A stretch of DNA of 64,000 bases from Candidatus Fukatsuia endosymbiont of Tuberolachnus salignus (GCF_964030845.1 NZ_OZ034983.1:2480001-2544000), one strand, 5' to 3'. Counted from the first letter of the stretch, positions 35,365 to 47,799 are shown. Numbers and translations are program-made. Notes: generated by a model not told the origin, from the letters alone.

Positions 35365-35881
35365 GTGATAAAACAGGATGCTCTATTGTGGTGGCAAAAG
35401 AGAGGACGCGATACGAGTGAGACTTGGGCAATCCGTGTCGCACCTGTTACGACAGCTGTAGTAGGTTCGGTGCCGATAGAGATCCAACGGGAGCAAAAAA
35501 AGATCATCGCCAGACACAGTGATCAGCGCGTCTATTTATCGGATAAAGGCATAAAACCCCTCGAAACAATAAGACTGGCGGCATTAACACTGCAAAAATT
35601 GTTTACTCAACCTTTTTATCAGTGAATTAAATCGCTTGCCGGACAGGGATACTATTAGCCTGGATGACCGTGGTCGGGGCGTGCTGCGCGCCCAGGCGGC
35701 ACTCATGGGAACAGGTTACAGTGCACGCCCCGTACAAATTTCTCATCTGCTGGTGGATAGTAACGATAACGATGCGATACAGTCGTTATTGCAAATACAA
35801 AATGCAGCAACCTTAGCAAGCTGGAAAGAAAATACGGCTTTACATTTATCTCATTCCAACAATCTCCTGCCATTGCTTTAA
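35365..35881 (+). pseudogene. Unknown gene, two frames
   Basis: A GTG-started 86-aa frame (RBS GGAGATCAG) is followed after a frame change by about 85 codons (LPDRDTISLDDRGRGVLRAQ, then a helical tail). Codon use and the adjoining ends suggest one gene of ~170 aa with an indel near 35622. No family is recognised. Confidence 0.4.
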
Positions 35882-36040
35882 AAAGCGTATCTTGAGTAAA
35901 GGAAGAGGGGGGAATAATCGATAAAAGTTTAATTGTCGTAGATTTGTTAAACAGGTTTTTAGTGTGGATTGATTTAGGATAAGTTAAAAATAAAGTGCGC
36001 ATCAAAATTTAGCTAAAAAGAAATTTCATATACAACTAAT

Positions 36041-36439
36041 CTACGCCTTTTTTTTATCTCTAACATGTAACAACTCCGTTAAAAGTTGAGTATAATGGCG
36101 TTTTTTCTCTTTAAGCATTGCAATCAATTGCTCTTGTTCGCTTGCCGGAAGGCCAGAAAATAAATCAAGCAATACGTTTTCTTTTGGTGTCAGCAAATCT
36201 CTTGCCGAAGATGTTGCACTTAACGGTGTATTAGGCACCACATCCCCACGTAATACCCACGAAGCCTCACAATGGAGCGCCTCCGAGAGAGAAAGCAAGC
36301 GGTCACCACGCGGTGATGTATCGTTACGTTCCCATTGCGAGATCGTCACATGCGCCACCCCCACCCTACTGGCTAGCTCTTTTTGCGTGATTTTTAGCTC
36401 TAAGCGCCTATTTTTAATTCTTTGACCTGGATTTTTCAT
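36041..36439 (-). CDS. XRE-family repressor, cassette copy 1
   Basis: A 132-aa repressor-like protein. Residues 1-60 are an HTH_3 domain (RIKNRRLELKITQKELASRV, recognition helix VAHVTISQWERND), followed by a linker and a helical C-terminus (TPKENVLLDLFSGLPASEQE) probably for dimerisation. It is ~70% identical to the protein at 51397-51810. It is divergent from the O-like gene and from toxin copy A downstream. The region ahead of it is conserved in both cassettes. Confidence 0.88.
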   Translation of the reverse strand: MKNPGQRIKNRRLELKITQKELASRVGVAHVTISQWERNDTSPRGDRLLSLSEALHCEASWVLRGDVVPNTPLSATSSARDLLTPKENVLLDLFSGLPASEQEQLIAMLKEKKRHYTQLLTELLHVRDKKKA

Positions 36440-36510
36440 AATTAAGTTATCTTAAATCGCCTTGACTTAGGTTTATCTAATTGTCATTATTTAGCTAAAC
36501 CTAAATTAAA
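36440..36510. promoter_or_regulatory. Divergent operator/promoter region, cassette copy 1
   Basis: Contains TTGACT and an inverted pair AGGTTTA/TAAACCT 26 bases apart, plus TTTAGCTAAA. The block aligns base for base over ~70 bp with 51811-51880 upstream of the second XRE gene. TTTAGCTAAA occurs again just after the XRE gene (36008-36017). Confidence 0.65.
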
Positions 36511-36527
36511 AGCGCGCCACCGCGGTA

Positions 36528-36722
36528 TCAAAAAATGGCGGGCCTTAGCGTGTTGATTAAACCTTCCACAAAGAGCTTAGTAAATCCCTTGGATAAAACA
36601 ATGTTACCACTTTCAGAATTCGCAAATAAGAGAAGCATATACCCATTCATCTTAAATGGTTTTAAGACGACATCACTAATGTCACCTGGCATATTCTCTC
36701 GATCATTAAGTACTACTGACAT
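36528..36722 (-). CDS. Possible 64-aa protein or gene fragment
   Basis: The reverse-strand frame MSVVLNDRENMPGDISDVVL and onwards has ordinary composition and fills the space between the operator and the O-like gene. No good RBS is visible and no family is recognised. It may be the tail of a lost gene. Confidence 0.3.
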   Translation of the reverse strand: MSVVLNDRENMPGDISDVVLKPFKMNGYMLLLFANSESGNIVLSKGFTKLFVEGLINTLRPAIF

Positions 36723-36788
36723 AATTTCAACATTCTCTTTAGGGCTTGGCTATCGGGTATTAGGCTTAAATTTTAGGGGCCTGTTGTT

Positions 36789-37859
36789 ATGAGCGTAAAG
36801 TTATCGAGCTATGTGTGGGATGGCTGTGCGGCAAGCGGTATGAAAATAGCTAAAGTGGCAATTATGGCTCGCTTGGCTGATTTTGCTAACGATCAGGGGA
36901 TCTGTTGGCCCTCAGTGGCGACCATTGCCCGTCAAATTGGTGCCGGTGAAAGTACTGTCCGTACGGCCCTGGGTGAATTAGAGCGTACCGGTTGGATTAT
37001 GAAAAAAAATCGGCGGGTGGGTAATCGTAATGCCAGCAATGTTTATCGGATTAATGTTGAAAAACTCCGCGAGGCGGCGCAAGTATCAGATACCGCAAAA
37101 CGTGATATTTCAAAATGTAATATTTCCGAGTTTGATACTCCAAAACCTGATACCGCAAAATGTGATATATCAGAATTTGATACCTCGGAACTCAGCAAAA
37201 TTAATGGGTTTCACCCGCCAAAATCTGGGGGCGATCCGTCAGTAACTTCAAAACAGGATCCATCAGACAAAAAGACTGTTAGTCAATCCCCTGCGACAGA
37301 CGATCGGCAGCAGCCCGATGGGTCAAAAATTGATTACCTCACCGTACTGGAGGCGTATCACCGTATTCTGCCGGAAATGCCACAGGTACTGGATATGACG
37401 ATCGAGCGCAAAATCAAACTGCATCAACTATGGAAAAAATTCGACTTCAACCAGGATAAATGGCTTAACTATCTGTATTACATTGCTAAAAAGTGTCGTT
37501 GGATGTTACAGGAACGCCCTAATACAGTCACGGGAACAACCTGGCGGCGCAAAAATTTCGATTATCTGATCACCGAAAAATGCTATCTGACCGTCAGAGA
37601 AGGGCGGGCAAATGATTTACCGAACGTCGCCAAAGTGGATATTGCGAGCCGTGATGATGCTTTTACCCGACTGGTCGCGCAACGCAGAGAACCACGAAAC
37701 GCAGTGGAAAAATTAGCGCTTGCCGCCGCTAACAGGATTGGGTTAGGCAGGATGAACGAAGTGACAGGACGGATAACCTGGAAAAGTATTTGGGTGCAAG
37801 CACAGCTACAGGTGAGTGAGTACCCACAAAATGATCACATAAAAACATCTTGTGGGTGA
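36789..37859 (+). CDS. HTH replication-initiator-like protein with internal peptide repeats
   Basis: A 356-aa protein with a winged helix at ~20-95 (LADFANDQGICWPSVATIAR, GAGESTVRTALGELERTGWI), related to phage O-like proteins such as the one at 28023. A linker at ~100-140 contains an imperfect repeat based on DTAKCDISEF (four units). The C-terminal domain (~190-340) has YLYYIAKKCRWMLQER. No helicase loader follows; an ERIC repeat and toxin copy A do. It is likely a leftover of an integrated phage or plasmid that brought in the XRE gene. Confidence 0.75.
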   Translation: MSVKLSSYVWDGCAASGMKIAKVAIMARLADFANDQGICWPSVATIARQIGAGESTVRTALGELERTGWIMKKNRRVGNRNASNVYRINVEKLREAAQVSDTAKRDISKCNISEFDTPKPDTAKCDISEFDTSELSKINGFHPPKSGGDPSVTSKQDPSDKKTVSQSPATDDRQQPDGSKIDYLTVLEAYHRILPEMPQVLDMTIERKIKLHQLWKKFDFNQDKWLNYLYYIAKKCRWMLQERPNTVTGTTWRRKNFDYLITEKCYLTVREGRANDLPNVAKVDIASRDDAFTRLVAQRREPRNAVEKLALAAANRIGLGRMNEVTGRITWKSIWVQAQLQVSEYPQNDHIKTSCG

Positions 37860-37863
37860 CATG

Positions 37864-37980
37864 TTATACCCAATGAATTTCGAGTTACGGCAAGGCAGCA
37901 ATCAATCGAATCCAGGTAATACATGACTGGGATGAATGCGAGCAGCCAACGCCGCCGCAACTTGAAAGACGAAGGGTATA
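37864..37980. repeat. ERIC element
   Basis: About 117 bp beginning TATACCCAATGAATTTCGAG and ending AACTTGAAAGACGAAGGGTA with GACTGGGATGAATGCGAGCA in the centre. This matches the enterobacterial repetitive intergenic consensus with a short internal deletion, an imperfect palindrome found only in Enterobacterales and relatives. Confidence 0.88.
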
Positions 37981-40329
37981 GAGCCTGCGAATAGCTCAAT
38001 GCTCGCTTACTTCTTTAAAGCTTAGTATTCAACTAAATGGATTATAAACATGAACAAAGAAACATTAATACGTGAAATACAGGACACACTGAGTACAGAC
38101 ATAATGATTTTTCATCGAGTCTCTCTCTTGCTGAATGAATACCAGGAATTTGCTGCTTCTGGCAGTGATCAAGAACTCAGCGTGTTGGCACGTATGCAAA
38201 CGGAGCTTGAACAACTGTTAAACCATGAAGATCGCTTGATCAGTCCACACCAGACGACAAAAATTCAAACTGTTTTGGACAAAGTACTACAACAAAAGCA
38301 CAGCTTATTAACACCGATAGAGAAAAATATCCATTTTGTCTGGATCGGTGCAATAGGTTCTGCGCAAATTGCTTATATGAAAGCCTGGGCGTGTTACAAC
38401 CCGGATTATGAGATTCAGTTGTGGCACGATCCTAATGCGTTACTTGCCGATGTTTTGCGCAAAAAAATCAAGCTGTACGCGGGTACACTACTGGGCATCG
38501 GCAACAATATGGGGCCAGACAGTACGGCATCAACGAATATTAGAGCCATCATCGATTTACAAAACGAATTTTACAAAGATTATTTCCTTCCTGGGATCGG
38601 CCACAAACAAACTTTTGATGACTGCGCCACCCGATTCCTGTTAGCAAAAGGATGGAATACCCTGGAGGAACTAAACCAAATAAAATCGGCACATGCGCAC
38701 TCTTTCAATACAGCCATCACTGAGCTTCAGACTGCCCAGAGAACAGGGACAAAAGCTCAGTCGAAAAAACCTATCCGTTTGTGCGAGATAAACGCTACCC
38801 TGTTTCAGAACGCGACCGGAAAAGATTATTATCAATATTACCTTAAGGAACTGGGTTTGCGCCAAAATCTGGCCTCAGCTTCTGACAAGGCTCGTTACAT
38901 GATCCTTTATAAAAAGGGGGGTGTTTATCTTGATGCCGACCTGTTGCCACATCCTCACAGTGCAGTTTGGCAGAAGATAGAAATAGAGTTACTGAGCAAT
39001 CTCAACAAAAGAAAAATCATCAACGCGGCTTATTTACAAAGTGACTCCTCTTACATGACCGGGGTATTCTGGATGCATTTAGTCGATGTGCTAAGATCCA
39101 TTTTTACGGGTAGATCTATCGCCTTTGATACCAACGTTTATCGTCGACGTGCGTATGTAGAAATAGTTTTGATGAACAGCCTGTTACGTGCCTGTAATGG
39201 CGACGGTCAACCGCCGAAACCTGATTATCACCAGCTTGCCCACGATATCAGTCAAGGCAATCCAGATCCCTTTTTCGATGCGGTCCAGCCGCTGTTTGCT
39301 GAGATTGATCAGATCATTGCGACCCTGCCTAAAGAGATATTAATGGATCCCTTAGGTGAGCTGCGCATGCTGCAAGATGGGCTAGGCTACATGGAGCATC
39401 CTTATGTGGAAGGACGGATCACCAACTCTTATCTGTTTGCCCCTAAAGACAGTTCTGCCATGTTGCAAATGCTGGATTTGGTTTTTCAAAGGGATGTAAA
39501 AATAGCAGAAAATCATTTGGATAGGCTTGATGTTTCCAATCCACCCACACCCACTCGCAGACACTCAACGTTAGACGTTAATTTAATGATGTACCGCTAT
39601 GATGGCTGGATAGCAGGCTCTGTCGCTACCGTCTATAGTTCAGGACCGAAGATCATAACGGACTGGCTCGCCAATTATGTCGCCAGTCATCCCAGGTTAG
39701 CTGCGCATTTTGAGGTGTTTAAGCAGCAATTCTTTATTTTTTCAAACATCAGTAGAGACACCGAAGAGGACATGAAATCCACCTGGATCGGATCGGCCAT
39801 GATGACCCGGGATAGCTACTACGAAAAACCTTCCAGTTACCAAAGTCAGTTAGTTCTGCAATTTGACAGTGACCCTGCAACGGAAGCCGCAGCACGTTGG
39901 CTGTATAACAAAAGGAAAGAAAACAGCCTGTGGGTGAAAATCATTCTCTCAGGGGGAAGAGAGCGCATCAGGATCCATGGCGATATTCCAGCGAATTTTA
40001 AATTTTACGATGATGGCGCAGACGAAAAAGCCCGTATCCTGCTGGTGGGGCGTGGTGAAAATAGGCAATTAAGCGGCTTCAACGGCAAAGAAATCGCAAA
40101 AAAAATCTTAAGGGTGTTGAGCAGTCAAGAGGTAAAAAGCCACATCGATCCACGTTTTTCACCAAGCGATCAATCCGCTGATGTCATCTCTCGTATTAGC
40201 GTGGTCTCCAGTGGTATTCAAGGCTGCCTCCTAAGGTCGGCGACGTGAAGTAGTCTGTTATCTCTTGATTTTTTTTAAGAAACGGTGTTATCTATTAGCC
40301 GGTCCCGTTACTCGTTCAGCTAAGGTGTT

Positions 40330-40578
40330 ATGCCTAAAAATATCTGTCACTCACATCAAACAGCGCATACCAAAATGGTGAAGCAGACCTTGAAAGAGGT
40401 TGCTAAAGCCTTAGCCATGCCTTATCAGAAAACGCATCAGGCCTTTACTGGCGGAGATAATCTTTTCATTACAGAGACGTTTTGGGAAATATTCTGGGCT
40501 CGCTTTCCCGCAGAGTCTGCAATGAATGCGGTCTATTTTTGCCCGGAGTGTCGGTCGTTTGATCTAGAACACCCGTGA
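40330..40578 (+). CDS. Small protein of the IS91-family element
   Basis: An 82-aa frame with RBS AAGGTGTT before the ATG, ending 15 bases before the transposase. It contains a CPEC pair (FCPECRSFDLE) near the C-terminus. Its position matches the accessory ORF of some IS91 relatives. Function unknown. Confidence 0.5.
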   Translation: MPKNICHSHQTAHTKMVKQTLKEVAKALAMPYQKTHQAFTGGDNLFITETFWEIFWARFPAESAMNAVYFCPECRSFDLEHP

Positions 40579-40593
40579 TGCTTGAGCTGAAAG

Positions 40594-41775
40594 ATGAACC
40601 GTAAACTGCGTCATCCTTTTCAGGTCGGTCATGCGTGGTGGAATTACTATTGTGCTCATGCGGATAAAATACGGCCGGTGGTGGTCGATAATCTGATTAA
40701 ACTGTTTTCCTGCGGAACATCGGCGCTGGGGTTTGCCAGCTGGCGCTGTCAAAAGGCAGGCTGTACGCACACCAAACGGATTTGCTTTACCTGCCACAGC
40801 CGTTCATGCCCTTCCTGTGGTAAGAAAGCCACAGAGCGGTGGGTGGCCAAACAGCGCACGGTGCTTCCCATCACAAAATGGCAACACATTACGTTCACTT
40901 TTCCCCGTGAGTTCTGGCCGTTGTTTGAGCTAAATCGTGCGCTGTTAACGCATCTCAGTCGTCTCGCTGCCAAGGTTATTTTAGATTTTTGCCAGCCAAA
41001 AAACCTATTGCCTGGCCTATTCACGGCGTTGCATACGCATGGGCGAGCGCTGAATTGGCATCCTCATGTGCATCTTTCGGTGACCTGTGGCGGACTCGAT
41101 GACAATGCCGAAAAATGGAAAAAAATCACGTTTAGCGGAAAAACGTTGATGAAACAGTGGCGTTATCAGATTATCACACTACTTCGTCAACAGTGGGATA
41201 CCTTGCAATTACCACCGGAGTTATCACAAACCCTCACGAGGCCGGGTCAACGGGAGCAGTTTCTGGATTTCCATTACCAACGGCATTGGAATATCGACCT
41301 GGCAAAGCCGACAGACAATGCCCAGCAAACGCTCAATTATTTAGGCCGTTATTTAAAAAAGCCTCCGGTGTCGTTATCCCGGCTGGAACATTATAACGGC
41401 CAGGAAGTGACCTATCGCTACCTCAGTCATAAAACCCGAGAGCAAGAAAAACTTAACCTCAGTATGGACGAGTTTATTCAGCGTTTTATTAGCCACATTC
41501 CGGATAAACATTTTAGGATGGTCCGCTATTATGGTTTTTTAGCGCCCCGCCGTCGGACTACACTGCTGCCGATTATAGATGCTTTGTTGGGGCAGGAAAA
41601 AGAAAAAACCGTCAACATCACTTATGCGGCAATGTTAAAACGCCTAAGTCGTATTGACCCTCATGAGTGCATCCTGTGTGGCTCTCGTTTGGTGCTAAGC
41701 GGTATCACATCAGGCTTGCCGTGGCATCAGTTAATGCTTCACCATGAATCTCTGGCAAAAATGAAGGGGATTTAG
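40594..41775 (+). CDS. IS91-family HUH transposase
   Basis: A 393-aa rolling-circle transposase. The N-terminal zinc-binding part has C-x(n)-C pairs (WRCQKAGCTHTKRICFTCHS, CPSCGKKA). The HUH metal site is in LNWHPHVHLSVTCGGL, and the catalytic Tyr is in TLNYLGRYLKKPPVS. The frame is complete and looks functional. It interrupts toxin copy A. Confidence 0.93.
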   Translation: MNRKLRHPFQVGHAWWNYYCAHADKIRPVVVDNLIKLFSCGTSALGFASWRCQKAGCTHTKRICFTCHSRSCPSCGKKATERWVAKQRTVLPITKWQHITFTFPREFWPLFELNRALLTHLSRLAAKVILDFCQPKNLLPGLFTALHTHGRALNWHPHVHLSVTCGGLDDNAEKWKKITFSGKTLMKQWRYQIITLLRQQWDTLQLPPELSQTLTRPGQREQFLDFHYQRHWNIDLAKPTDNAQQTLNYLGRYLKKPPVSLSRLEHYNGQEVTYRYLSHKTREQEKLNLSMDEFIQRFISHIPDKHFRMVRYYGFLAPRRRTTLLPIIDALLGQEKEKTVNITYAAMLKRLSRIDPHECILCGSRLVLSGITSGLPWHQLMLHHESLAKMKGI

Positions 41776-44700
41776 CCTCTGCAGGGAAGGGGCGCCTCGC
41801 GTTCGAAAATGCTGGTTTTTTAAACGAAAATGACCCTATTATCACCCGGGACTCTCTACGTTAAGGAGAATAACCCTAAAGTTTGAAAATAATATCGTTT
41901 ATTTTTTGATCCAATTCTGTTTTTGACAATAAAACCAAATTATTAAAATTCCTATCTATGAACAATTTGGTGGAGAGGTACCAGGTACCAGCTCCGGCAC
42001 GCGTTTCTCACTCAATTATGGATTTACTTACCAGCTACTGACTCATCTTCGAGACGCTCATATTAGCATCTCCTCAGGGGTTTCCGTACGTGATGCTATC
42101 ATCGGTGTCGATGCTGTTGGACGAAAATGGACAGGGAATTGGGATGCACTGAGTGCAACCATCCTTTGGCATGCTTCCCAATCTGCTTATAAATGGATCG
42201 GAGTGCTAAATCCTGGTAGTCAAGAAGTCAAGTTTACCAAAACCTGGTTGGAAAAAGACGTTTTAACACAGGTACGCCCGTGGATCGATATCAATAAGCA
42301 CGGCAGATTTAGCCTCTTTAGTCGCTATGCATTTAGAGATGGGATAATTCCTTCCAAAATGCGTGATACTTTTAGTGAGGAAGATTTTACCCTGTTTGCT
42401 GACAAATTCGATAAATCTGTGGGACACCGTATTTTGATGGCTGATGTGATGGTGTTGTTTTCTGGGATGAAAAAAAAGGAATGGGTTGGCGGGAAAAAGG
42501 TACGTACTGCCATTGTCGATGAGCGAGCCGATCAACTGCGTATACTGCGAGATGTCTTACGACAGGTAACATTCAATGAACATCAGGAGCAATGGCTTGC
42601 CTGGCTAGCGTCTTCCAAACTGGTCTCTGATAAAATCCATCAAAAACTGCGACAACTGTTAACAGACCATCCGCGCTACTATGCTCAGCTCAGAGCATCA
42701 GCAGATGAAGATCTTTTTGATTTTTATTATATCGATTTCGCCAAAAAAAACGCCTATTATCCGATCATCAACCATCTGGGAGCAGAATCTCAGAGCATTA
42801 AAGTGATTTATTTGGGCGATATGGAGAAACGTCTACACGCCTTAATAAGAAAAAAAGAGTTAGACTTACCCGCAAAAACCTTATCATTGGGTTTTTTTGA
42901 AGAAAATGTCTTAAAATTGAGCAGCGATCAGACAGAGTTGCTTTATTCTATTCACAACACCGGTAAAAAAGCCGTTTCTACTGAGACGTTTCAATCAGAT
43001 ATTTCTGAGATGGCTACCGATTTGCTGCTAATACGTCCTCGAAAAAACGCTTCGCCTCTGGCCGAATCTTATCTTGCCAGTGCCTTAATTTTTGAAAATT
43101 TGACCAAGGAAATCGCCCTTTTGGGGAGTTCGGTTCCTGAAGGTTCCTTGGCGCTATTGCAAAAAATCATTCCGATTCGTGGTCAAAATAAATCCAGAGT
43201 GCCTTTTCTGGATCCTCGAACCGGTCAGGTGACGCATATCGATACCAACAAAAGGGTCTTCAGGCAAGCACGCGATCTATTGGCAAAAAGTTACCTTATC
43301 CCCCTGCCTGATGACGGTTTAATGGCGACGTCAAGAGGCGGCTATTCAATCAAAATGGCGGCCGATCTCTCGAGCTGGATTTTTAATAAAATCTTTGTGG
43401 CGCGTTTTCTCATCGAGCAAATTAAAGCAGGCAAAGGTCTGTTCGCCGCACCTGATACACAAAGCCTCTCCGATGGATTAGGGCAAGCCCTGGTACTACA
43501 ACATTATGTCGGCATCCTGGGAATGGCCAATGATCTGGCAGATGATCTTGCCAGATTGTCCTATTTCACCGTAAGCAAGGTTTTGAATATACAAGCGGTG
43601 GAATTCTCTTTGCGCAGAATGGCGTATTTTTCCTCCGAGTTGCTTTCAGGTACGACGAGCACCCGTCGTTATGCGGTGTTAGCCAAAGGTATTTTGGAAA
43701 AAAACCAAATCAAATATGCGCTAAAAAAAGTCACCAGTGGTATTAGCAAGAGTGCGATGGGGCTAGGACTGATTTTCAGCGCCGCGGATGTAGCACTGAC
43801 CACCGAGGCATTTTTAAATGCCCCGGATAGCGACTCACAAATGATCCTAGGTACACAACTTGGTTTTAGTGTAGTGGGTTTTGGCATACAGCTGGGCGCT
43901 ATTGCTGCCGCACTGGCCGGCGCAGCGAGCCTGGCATTGGCACTTGGCGTACTTGCCTTGATTATTGCCGTAACCGCGGTGTTGGTGATTTTGTTACTGG
44001 AATCTTTTCAAAAAGAAGCGAGTGAAGTTAAAGCCTGCGCCCTATTTTTCAAAACACTGAAAGAAAGCCGCCAGACGGGTTATGTACTGAAAAATGGCTG
44101 TTTTGTCCATGAAGGTCCCGCCTGTATCACAAAGATAGAGTTGGCGACACATTGCAAGATTACTTTTGGATCGCAAAAATACCAAACGTATGGCAGTAAG
44201 TTCCCCGGACGTTTTCAAGCTAAATTCGGTAAATTAAATATATTACGGGAATTTAACAGTGCTGGTGTGGTACTCACTGCGCTACCAGCTGGCAGCGATA
44301 CTGAGGAGGCATTGAGTCATAATCTGGTTTTACCTTGCATAGCACAGAACAGCTATGATTTTTCTTATACAGGGAGTGCATCTGAAACTGCAAATTATGA
44401 ATTTGATGCAATCTTTGCCACTGTTAGGGCGCTTGAACAGGATCATAAAGATTTTGTTTTTTTCATCGCCGCATGATCCCTGGTGTTTCGCAACTTGGAT
44501 TTTTCTTTCATGAGATGAAAGCGATCACCACGAGCAGAATACCTACCAACATCAAGGTGAGCATTGCGCAAAATCAATGGGCGCTTCATTTTCCTTGGAT
44601 AGAAAACCGGGAGGATTACAAAAGAGAATACAATGTCTTTAAAAAAGAAAATCCCGATTTGCAAGTCATGGAATATCAATATTTTAAGGAGAAAGTAACA

Positions 44701-47700
44701 GAACAGGAACAGCTGTTCCGCAAAGAAATTATCAGTAACGCCAGTGAGATCACCTACCACATTGAAAACAGCTCCGGCACTCAACAAATCCTGGTTTTAC
44801 CACCGACTGCCTTTCCGTTAAAATTGCAGCTACAAGGGGACAACTGGCTAATTAGCGCACTCGCTCTAGGCACGATAGCACCCCTCCGCAGGGAAAGAGA
44901 TCAATTGTACATCGGTGAACACCAGGTCAAGGCCACCCTCACTGCGGACCAAAGCCTACAGGTTCAATACCTGATTCATCCGAAAGCAACCCTCATTCAG
45001 CGTATTACTGCAAGCGGAATGAGTATTGGCTCACTGACCTTCGATGCCTCTGACTACCCTGGAAGCAGCATAAAAACAGAACTTAGTCTTTTATGTCAGA
45101 GCCAGGCAAAGGCTTACCCTGATTTTGCGGCGTTACCGTATCTGTTGCTTAAAAATTACCAGGAGGATGATTACCGCGGGAATGCCCATTATCTGGTTAA
45201 AAATGGCATGGTGCTCTGCACGCCGGTACTGGCACCCTTTAAATCTGTCACTAAGCATGCACACTTATTAACCATTGAAGCCGGCAAGGCTTTTTTCTAT
45301 GCCAACATTGATCTGAATGCCACGGTTGTTGCCGAGGCCAAATCAGACATGGCAGATCATTCTTTTCAGCCCACTTTCTGGATTACTCATAACGGACTTT
45401 CTCTGTTGGAGTTCATCAATTATTCTTTTCTTCCTTTTTTTTCTTCATCGACACGATTAACGATCAAGACAGGGATAGTACAAGAGCAAGGGCAATTGAT
45501 GCTTATCGAACATTACAAAAAAGGGGCTTCATCGATAGAGGTACAGTACGTGATCAACATCAACTCTACGACGAATCAACCGTTATTACTGAGAAAAATC
45601 CAGCTTAGCCAAAATATCTTCAATACTCTCACTCTGGATGCCTTGTTTTCAGGCACACTGTCTTCACAGGTTACGCTTGAACAACTTCGATCTCTTCTGT
45701 GCAGCATATTGCTGGGTGATGATCTGTCACCTAGTGATCTACCAAGGAGCAACACACAGGCCGCTGCTGGCAACATCCATACTGATGAAATAGTTCATAT
45801 TACTGATAACGAAAATACTAAAGAGCATTGGTGGAGCCGATCATGTGGAATACTCGCGCCTATCACATTGCCAACAGAAAAACGGGAAAAAATCAAGCCG
45901 ATATGGAGCGGAAAAACCGACTATCAACAGGCCAGCTTTTGGATGCCAGCAGAGAATGAAGATCAGGCAGGGATGAAAAAGCTTTACGTCAAACGTAACA
46001 CTGAGCCTTATGCTGATTATACAAAACTGGGTCTGCTCAAACACAGTGGACACACGCCAGAGCGGCTATATATCGAGGACATACAAGGCAACACTTACGC
46101 CATCGATGTTTCTGGGCGGGCGTATTTGTCTATTGTCGGTAGCACATGGCTAGCAACCCACAAAGATGATCTTCCCGTCGCTTTTTCCACCTTACTGACC
46201 TGCAATGATGACGAAGCCGACGAGCGTTTTCATCTTCCTGTGCTATGTATAGAAGGATTTTCATACACTGATGATGATCCTTCAGCGGATCCGCAACCAC
46301 TCAAAGCCTGGTATGACACGTGCCTGAAAAGATTTTATTTTCATCGACCTATTAATGGACAAAAACCAGATTACCTGACTAACGATACGCATGGCAAGGC
46401 CGCCCTGTGGGATACCCACAACAAAACTCTCCTTTATGTAGGCAGCATGAGTATCGACCAGGTACAGGAGTTTGATACCCTGATCCCTAAAGCTAAGCTG
46501 CCACATTCAGAAATCGTGATGTGTGACGTACAGCAAGCCTGGAAAAACGAGGGGCTCATCCATATAAAAAACAATAAATTGCTCTTTAGCGTTGATTTTA
46601 AGCAGTCTCCCTATCACTTTGCGCTACAGGGTATCAGCGAAGAATACAGCTCACCTTATTTGCTGTCTTATCAACTGGCGCATGCTTTAAAACGGGAGTT
46701 TTTCTCTCTTTTTGGTGATAGCAACGATACCTATACCTATGATCATTATCTGAGTTGGGAAACCCGTCTTCCCAATACGTCTTTTGGTGTGCAAAGGTTA
46801 TCTGCGATTAATTTTACCAAAAGAAAAGTACAACTACGGAAAATCCTGATAGAAAAAATAGCCCAAAAAACACCGCAAGATGAATCTATTACGCCAGGAA
46901 ATATGTGGGCTTTTTTAAAGGCAGATCTTATTAGTCGCCTGCCAAAGGCACATCTCCGTACCAGCGACATACACACAATGATAAGAGAAGTTTTCACTAC
47001 AGTTCAAAGAAGCAGTACACGTAATATTATATTGGAGCAAAAAAGACTTCTGCAATTTAGCCAATATGGATGGTATGACACAGATTCTCACGCCTTATTC
47101 ATCATCCCTCTCGATGCGCAGAAGCTTGCCCATTGCCAATATTTGGCGATGAGTCGAGATGAAAAAAGCATCTATATCAGTGTTGACGAAGAAAATCTGT
47201 ATAAACTTTCGGCGCGACAGGTGTGGCAAATAATGGACGATTGGCCGGAGGCATCGCTGCTGGTAGAAACACCTTTGTTTATCAAACGCTTTGGTGATGA
47301 GCTGATCTTTATTGAAAAAAGATCACCTTCATCAGGATTCCAGAAAATTGAGCCTTTTTCTGCTGATTTTCTCTCAGACATGCTAGAGATAAAAACCTTA
47401 CATCTGGGGCGTAAATCTGAGACCCTCTGCATCAACATGCAAGATTGGTCAAAGATAAATTTCGTCATTCAGGCTCATGGCAGAAAGTTTGATGAAGATA
47501 TTGAGCTGATTGTTAAGAATGACAATCTGGAGGAGTATAAGGTACAAAGAGAAGGGCTTGATCTGTGGATCAGCCACCGTAGAAGAGAATTTGCCCTGTG
47601 TATTGCCAAGGTATTTAATCCAGATCCTGTGCCTGAAGATATTACCCTGAAAACAGTCAGACCGGAGAATGTGATTACCTTTACTCTGGGTCAACTGGTT

Positions 47701-47799
47701 GAAGAATATAACAGGAAAATCAACAAATCGGAGAAATTTTATGATCAGCTAGTCTATCCCACTTATTTCCTGGATGATCTGTTAATCGATCTCGCCTAA

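Larger units (their letters stand above)
40219..41959. mobile_element. IS91-family element
   Basis: About 1,741 bp inserted immediately 5' of GAAC (41960-41963), one of the known IS91 target tetranucleotides, without target duplication. Removing it rejoins the toxin reading frame exactly (codon boundary at 40218/41960). It carries a small ORF and the HUH transposase. Confidence 0.85.
38050..47799 (+). pseudogene. Giant TcdA/TcdB-like glucosylating toxin, copy A (disrupted)
   Basis: Pieces 38050-40218 and 41960-47799 encode one ~2,670-aa toxin. It has an N-terminal helical domain (1-~88) and a GT44 glucosyltransferase with Trp98 in IHFVWIG and the DXD pair Asp295/Asp297 in GGVYLDADLLP. A CPD-like segment follows, with Arg668 and Ser721 where Tcd proteins have His and Cys. 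The translocation region has a long hydrophobic stretch (SLALALGVLALIIAVTAVLV), and a C-terminal half lacks choline-binding repeats. An IS91-family element splits it at codon 723, and a T7 run (44457-44463) shifts the frame about two thirds of the way from the C-terminus. Two ORFs of 757 and 1,108 codons remain after the insertion. Confidence 0.85.

Noticed and set aside
40219..40248. Natural 732-aa short form of the toxin
   Set aside because: The last nine codons are IS91 sequence; homology to copies B and C continues after the element, so this is truncation by insertion.
44473..47799. Separate 1,108-aa gene
   Set aside because: It aligns end to end with the C-terminal part of intact copy B, and the preceding frame ends at a T7 run just before it; it is the tail of copy A, not a gene of its own.
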